From: Algoriphagus sp. PAP.12
GTDB lineage: Bacteria; Bacteroidota; Bacteroidia; Cytophagales; Cyclobacteriaceae
Reading direction: 5' to 3'
DNA: 64,000 nucleotides
Assembly: GCF_026652115.1 (NCBI RefSeq)
Contig: NZ_JAPPSQ010000003.1
Span: forward strand, 186,001-250,000
A program made the position numbers and the translations under genes. The notes below the pieces were generated by a model, which worked only from the letters and a program-made list of their open reading frames with translations, did no database searches and was not told the DNA's origin. Shown in pieces: positions 60,552 to 64,000 of the stretch. How positions within the stretch are numbered: position 1 is the first letter of the stretch; each line of letters opens with the position of its first letter.

Positions 60552-61550
60552 TTAAGGAACTAATACAATCTTACCCATTTGCTTGCCATCTCGCATTTTA
60601 TCAAAAGCTTCCACTGCCTCTGAAAAAGGTGACACAGAATCTACAATTGGCTTGATTTGATATTTTTGAACGAAAGTCAACATTTCTTCAAAGTCTTGAT
60701 CAGAGCCCATCGTACTACCCATGATTTTAATCTGATTCCAAAAAATTCTTCTAGCTTCCAAGGTAGCAGGATTGCCCTGTGTAGCTCCATAAATCACAAT
60801 TCTTCCTCCTGGCTTAGTTACTTTGATCAAATCATTTAAACCATCACCTGAAGCACCATCGATAATCACATCAAAACCTCCAACCTCAGCATTGGACTTA
60901 TCAACCCATTGGGAATCTCGGTAGTCAAAACCACCCTTTGCGCCCATTGAAACAGCTTTTTCCAATTTAGCAGGACTACTTGTCGTCACGTAAACTTCAG
61001 CTCCTAGCCCCAAGGCAAATTGAGCTGCAAACTGGGCAACGCCACCACCAAATCCTGAAATCAGAACTTTATCGGAAGGCTTTGTCTTAGCTTGATATAT
61101 CAATGCTCGATATGCTGTCAAGCCTGCCAATGGCAAAGCCGCTGCTTCTTCAAAATTCAGATGATTGGGTTTAGCGTGAACACGGTCAGCGCTCACTAAA
61201 ACTTCCTCGCAAAGAGTACCATCATGTGGCGTTCCCATAATCAAAAAATCTTTGGATTGAGCTTCTTGGTTATCACCCCAATTCATGGCTGGGTTGATGA
61301 TGACCTCTTGACCGATTTGAAACCCTTTCACATCTGCTCCCACCTCAGTAATTGCTCCTGCCCCATCCGAGCCTAAAATCACTCCATTGGTCAGATTGGG
61401 ATATTTTCCCTGTCGGCACCATTCATCTCGATGATTTAACGCAGCAGCTTTGATTTGAATCCGAATCTGGTCTCCTTCCAGAGATTTGGAAGGGACTTCC
61501 TGATATGAAATTTTATTTTTTGAATCTAAATCGAGGACAATTCCTTTCAT
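60552..61550 (-). CDS. Medium-chain dehydrogenase/reductase, quinone-oxidoreductase-like
   Basis: A 332-residue MDR enzyme. The N-terminal GroES-like fold (LNHRDEWCRQGKYPNL, LGSDGAGAITEVGADVKGFQ) is followed by the NADP Rossmann fold with VLISGFGGGVAQFAAQFA. The structural-zinc Cys cluster of true alcohol dehydrogenases is not seen, so a quinone- or enoyl-reductase-type activity is more likely. It follows dnaB by 1 bp on the same strand. Confidence 0.88.
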   Translation of the reverse strand: MKGIVLDLDSKNKISYQEVPSKSLEGDQIRIQIKAAALNHRDEWCRQGKYPNLTNGVILGSDGAGAITEVGADVKGFQIGQEVIINPAMNWGDNQEAQSKDFLIMGTPHDGTLCEEVLVSADRVHAKPNHLNFEEAAALPLAGLTAYRALIYQAKTKPSDKVLISGFGGGVAQFAAQFALGLGAEVYVTTSSPAKLEKAVSMGAKGGFDYRDSQWVDKSNAEVGGFDVIIDGASGDGLNDLIKVTKPGGRIVIYGATQGNPATLEARRIFWNQIKIMGSTMGSDQDFEEMLTFVQKYQIKPIVDSVSPFSEAVEAFDKMRDGKQMGKIVLVP

Positions 61551-61551
61551 A

Positions 61552-63135
61552 TTAAAAATCAGTTGGCTTGGAGTCTGAATTTAGCAAATCATCCAGATCA
61601 TCATTGGCTTTTGACTGCATTTTTATAGTTCTACCAGAATCAAAATCCCCTGCGCCACTGGATTGGGAAGCAAATTTGTTTCCATACATCGGCTCTGCTG
61701 GATTCAAAGCTGGAGCTCCAAAACCACCGAAATTATCCAAGTCTGTGAAACGTGTAAATCGACCGATAAAGCGAAGTTTTACTGTATCCAAAGAACCATT
61801 CCTGTGTTTTGCAATGATTACTTCACCAACTCCTTGTGTTGAATTATGTTCTTCATCCTCGGTGATCCCATAATATTCAGGACGATAAAGGAACATTACC
61901 ATATCCGCATCTTGCTCGATGGCTCCTGATTCCCTCAAATCCGATAGCTGAGGTCTCTTATCACCTCCCCTGGTTTCCACCGCACGAGAAAGCTGAGAAA
62001 GTGCAATCACAGGAATCATCAATTCCTTGGCGATTTTCTTCAAGGCTCGAGAAATACTCGCAATTTCTTGTTCACGGTTTCCACCACCACTACTCTTAGA
62101 GTCACCTGACATCAACTGCAAGTAGTCGATTACAATCATTTGGATATCGTGCTGGGCTTTTAGCTTTCTTGCTTTTGCTCTCAGTTCCAAAATGGACAAT
62201 GCCGGTGTATCATCGATGAAAAGCGGTGCTTTGGAAAGCTTCGCGGTTTTATGCACCAATTGCGCCCATTCATGCTCAGCCAAAGAACCTTTTTTGATTT
62301 TTTCAGAATCCAATTCAGCTTCCGATGAAATCAAACGATTCACCATCTGAACAGAGGACATTTCCAGGGAGAAGATCGCCACCGGTTTGTTGTGATCCAC
62401 AGCGGCATTTCTCAAAACCGAAAGGACAAAGGCTGTTTTACCCATCGCAGGACGGGCAGCGATGATGACCAAATCTGCTTTTTGCCAGCCAGAAGTCACT
62501 CTATCCAATGCCGTAAAGCCTGAAGGAACCCCAGTCAAACCATCTTTTTGATGCTTCTTGGATTCCAATTCTGCAAAGGCTTCACGCATAATGGATTTCA
62601 TATCCGCATAATTCTTTCGGATGTTTTTCTCAGAAATCTCAAAAAGTGACTGTTCCATTTTATCCAAAAGCTCAAAGACATCTGTCGTATCTTCGAAAGC
62701 ATCTTTTTGGATATCTGAAGCAATACTGATCAATTCTCTTTTGATAGCTTGCTCAGTAATGATCCTGGCGTGGTACTCGATATTTGCCGCAGACGCAACC
62801 TTGGAAGTCAGTTCGGTCACATAAAATGCTCCACCAGCTACCTCCAACGTACCATTCCTTCTCAACTGTGCTGTTACAGTCAACAAGTCGATCGGTTGAG
62901 ATTCGGTAAAAAGGTCCAAAATGGCCCTAAAAATCACTTGGTGAGCGTCTTTATAGAAAGATTCTACCTTCAGAATATCAATTACATTAGTCAATGCATC
63001 CTTTTCCAACATCAAGGCGCCCAATACCGCCTCCTCTAGATCTACCGCCTGTGGTGGTACTTTTCCCATGCTATTGGGTGCACTGTAATTCCCTTTTTTT
63101 CTATTGTTTCTCTGAAAGTCCGTCTTCTCACTCAT
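61552..63135 (-). CDS. dnaB: Replicative DNA helicase
   Basis: A 527-residue DnaB. The N-terminal domain has PPQAVDLEEAVLGALMLEKD. Walker A is ARPAMGKTAFVLSVL, followed by FSLEMSSVQMVNRLISSEAE, the motif MIVIDYLQLMSG, and QLSDLRESGAIEQDADMVMF. The C-terminus has a polar, low-complexity tail. No intein is present. The start at 63135 precedes homology by about 25 residues; Met23 is an alternative. The gene just downstream of it in transcription is the MDR enzyme. Confidence 0.97.
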   Translation of the reverse strand: MSEKTDFQRNNRKKGNYSAPNSMGKVPPQAVDLEEAVLGALMLEKDALTNVIDILKVESFYKDAHQVIFRAILDLFTESQPIDLLTVTAQLRRNGTLEVAGGAFYVTELTSKVASAANIEYHARIITEQAIKRELISIASDIQKDAFEDTTDVFELLDKMEQSLFEISEKNIRKNYADMKSIMREAFAELESKKHQKDGLTGVPSGFTALDRVTSGWQKADLVIIAARPAMGKTAFVLSVLRNAAVDHNKPVAIFSLEMSSVQMVNRLISSEAELDSEKIKKGSLAEHEWAQLVHKTAKLSKAPLFIDDTPALSILELRAKARKLKAQHDIQMIVIDYLQLMSGDSKSSGGGNREQEIASISRALKKIAKELMIPVIALSQLSRAVETRGGDKRPQLSDLRESGAIEQDADMVMFLYRPEYYGITEDEEHNSTQGVGEVIIAKHRNGSLDTVKLRFIGRFTRFTDLDNFGGFGAPALNPAEPMYGNKFASQSSGAGDFDSGRTIKMQSKANDDLDDLLNSDSKPTDF

Positions 63136-63267
63136 ACAACAAATGTATCCTCTTTAATTCAAGATTTTTAGACAAAATCCACTTAGTTTTTCACAGGGTT
63201 GTAAACAAAATTTTGGAAGTTATCCCCAAATCATATCAACAAAAATCAATCCGATTGATACTCAGGA

Positions 63268-63951
63268 TCATTTATAATAAACGCCATTTCGATATCCACG
63301 GAACATGGAGCAAAGCATCGCCCAGCTAAAGTGCCAGAGCATTTCCGAAAGTGGAATATTGGCGATTTTAAAACCTAAAATAGGTTCGTCTAACATTCCA
63401 TATTTGTCCCAGAAATCATGAAAAAGAATATTGAAATTGATGTAATAAATCAAAAAGGAAATAGCCAGCGTGGCAAAACCTGAAATCAATGAAAGACCGA
63501 TCAAATCAGGTCTTTGAACCCAGATATAGACAGAAAGTAAGAAGAAGGTCAGAAAGGTCACATAACCCGAATGAATCCCAAGACCGATGCTAAACAGGGT
63601 CAAACTTCCACAACCCAATAAAAACAGAACAAAGAAATTCCAGTTTTTGGCAGGCGTTTGCTTATCGTAATTAATCTCCTTTTTAGTAAAGGAAGAATGG
63701 ATATACCCTCCCACTCCAAACAAGGCAAAACCGATGATATAATCTTCGATCCCGACCATTCCTTCGCCAAATAGTGTCGGTGGTCTCCAATAATCACGGA
63801 AATACCAAACCTCAGCTATCACTCCCATAATCCCACCAACTGCACACACTTTGATCATTCCGCTCTTCCAAGGGTTTTTCCAATAAACAATCGCCCAGGC
63901 GACCATGTATAAAAGAGATAAGATTAGGTAGGCGTATTTGTCTGGCAGCAT
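63268..63951 (-). CDS. Lycopene cyclase-domain-like membrane protein (227 aa)
   Basis: About six membrane helices. The motifs WYFRDYWRPPTLFGEGMVG and IEDYIIGFALFGVGGYIH resemble the lycopene cyclase (CrtYc/d) domain, in which the ED pair is conserved. The gene carries only one such domain, so a heterodimeric cyclase, a carotenoid-modifying enzyme or another role is possible. No carotenoid gene is next to it. Confidence 0.7.
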   Translation of the reverse strand: MLPDKYAYLILSLLYMVAWAIVYWKNPWKSGMIKVCAVGGIMGVIAEVWYFRDYWRPPTLFGEGMVGIEDYIIGFALFGVGGYIHSSFTKKEINYDKQTPAKNWNFFVLFLLGCGSLTLFSIGLGIHSGYVTFLTFFLLSVYIWVQRPDLIGLSLISGFATLAISFLIYYINFNILFHDFWDKYGMLDEPILGFKIANIPLSEMLWHFSWAMLCSMFRGYRNGVYYK

Positions 63952-63970
63952 TCTTGAAAAATTAAATTTG
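63937..63970 (+). promoter_or_regulatory. Candidate promoter for a gene running off the right edge
   Basis: TTTG (63937-63940) and TAAATTTG (63963-63970), 22-bp spacer, precede an ATG at 63989 (ATGACAAGGCCT) by about 18 bp. The downstream gene is not visible. Confidence 0.35.
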
Positions 63971-64000
63971 CATGCGAAAATACAGAAAATGACAAGGCCT

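Noticed and set aside
60552-61550. Zinc alcohol dehydrogenase
   Set aside because: The structural-zinc Cys cluster is not visible in the protein; quinone-oxidoreductase-like is safer.
63136-63267. Chromosomal origin of replication
   Set aside because: Only two imperfect DnaA-like sites, no dnaA/dnaN neighbours and no unwinding element; 132 bp is too short.

Overview
The window looks like a chromosomal segment from a marine Bacteroidetes of the Cyclobacteriaceae, most like Algoriphagus. Evidence: AT-rich DNA, promoters of the Bacteroidetes type (TTTG spacer TAnnTTTG), lipoproteins with short S/N-C lipoboxes, and typical neighbours (DUF983, BNR propellers, sulfatases, GH32/GH43, etfBA). The genus is inferred from protein character and gene order, not from a search. 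No rRNA, tRNA, CRISPR array, integrase or transposase was recognised.

Region 1 (1-17127): a nearly complete extracellular contractile injection system (eCIS) on the minus strand. Reading with transcription: AAA+ ATPase, DUF4255 cap protein, an unnamed 327-aa protein (cap-adaptor candidate), sheath, tube, tube initiator, DUF5908 mini-protein, LysM hub protein, VgrG-like spike, PAAR tip, gp25 wedge, a giant 1205-aa baseplate-J protein, a 251-aa fibre-like protein, a 955-aa Pvc12-type baseplate protein, and the start of the tape-measure protein, which runs off the left edge. Order and sizes resemble the published AlgoCIS of Algoriphagus machipongonensis, so this is probably that system or a close relative rather than a new class. 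Less explained parts are the fibre-like gene, an opposite-strand membrane/coiled-coil gene inside the cluster, and a G8 tract in the 327-aa gene. No cargo gene was recognised in the window.

Region 2 (17232-31881): polysaccharide and phosphoester metabolism. It has two formylglycine sulfatases, a YiiX-like NlpC/P60 hydrolase, a large BNR propeller protein, a BNR_4 protein, a truncated PAS/DHp sensor-like protein, a small lipoprotein, DUF983, an AraC regulator, alkaline phosphatase and an SGNH hydrolase. There is no SusC/SusD pair, so it is not a canonical PUL.

Region 3 (32008-39536): a bestrophin-like channel, an NAD(P)-binding protein, a ROK kinase, rfbA, a UDP-glycosyltransferase overlapping a GH32 fructan hydrolase by 4 nt, and two small unknown genes.

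Region 4 (39617-46033): a TetR-controlled RND efflux operon (TetR, TolC-like, MFP, RND, and an 82-aa ACP-like protein lacking the phosphopantetheine serine). Two copies of a 17-bp palindrome lie exactly where the repressor should bind.

Region 5 (46134-64000): mostly housekeeping: a CAP protein, a lipoprotein, MATE exporter, mnmA, an RluA synthase, M28 peptidase, GH43, nucleoside transporter, bifunctional nuclease, etfBA, a TPR protein, patatin, a PGDYG-like protein, an MDR oxidoreductase, dnaB and a lycopene-cyclase-domain protein. Two intergenic stretches (about 47798-48188 and 60286-60530) carry repeat-like, non-coding sequence. Three convergent gene pairs in the window abut stop to stop with no spacer.
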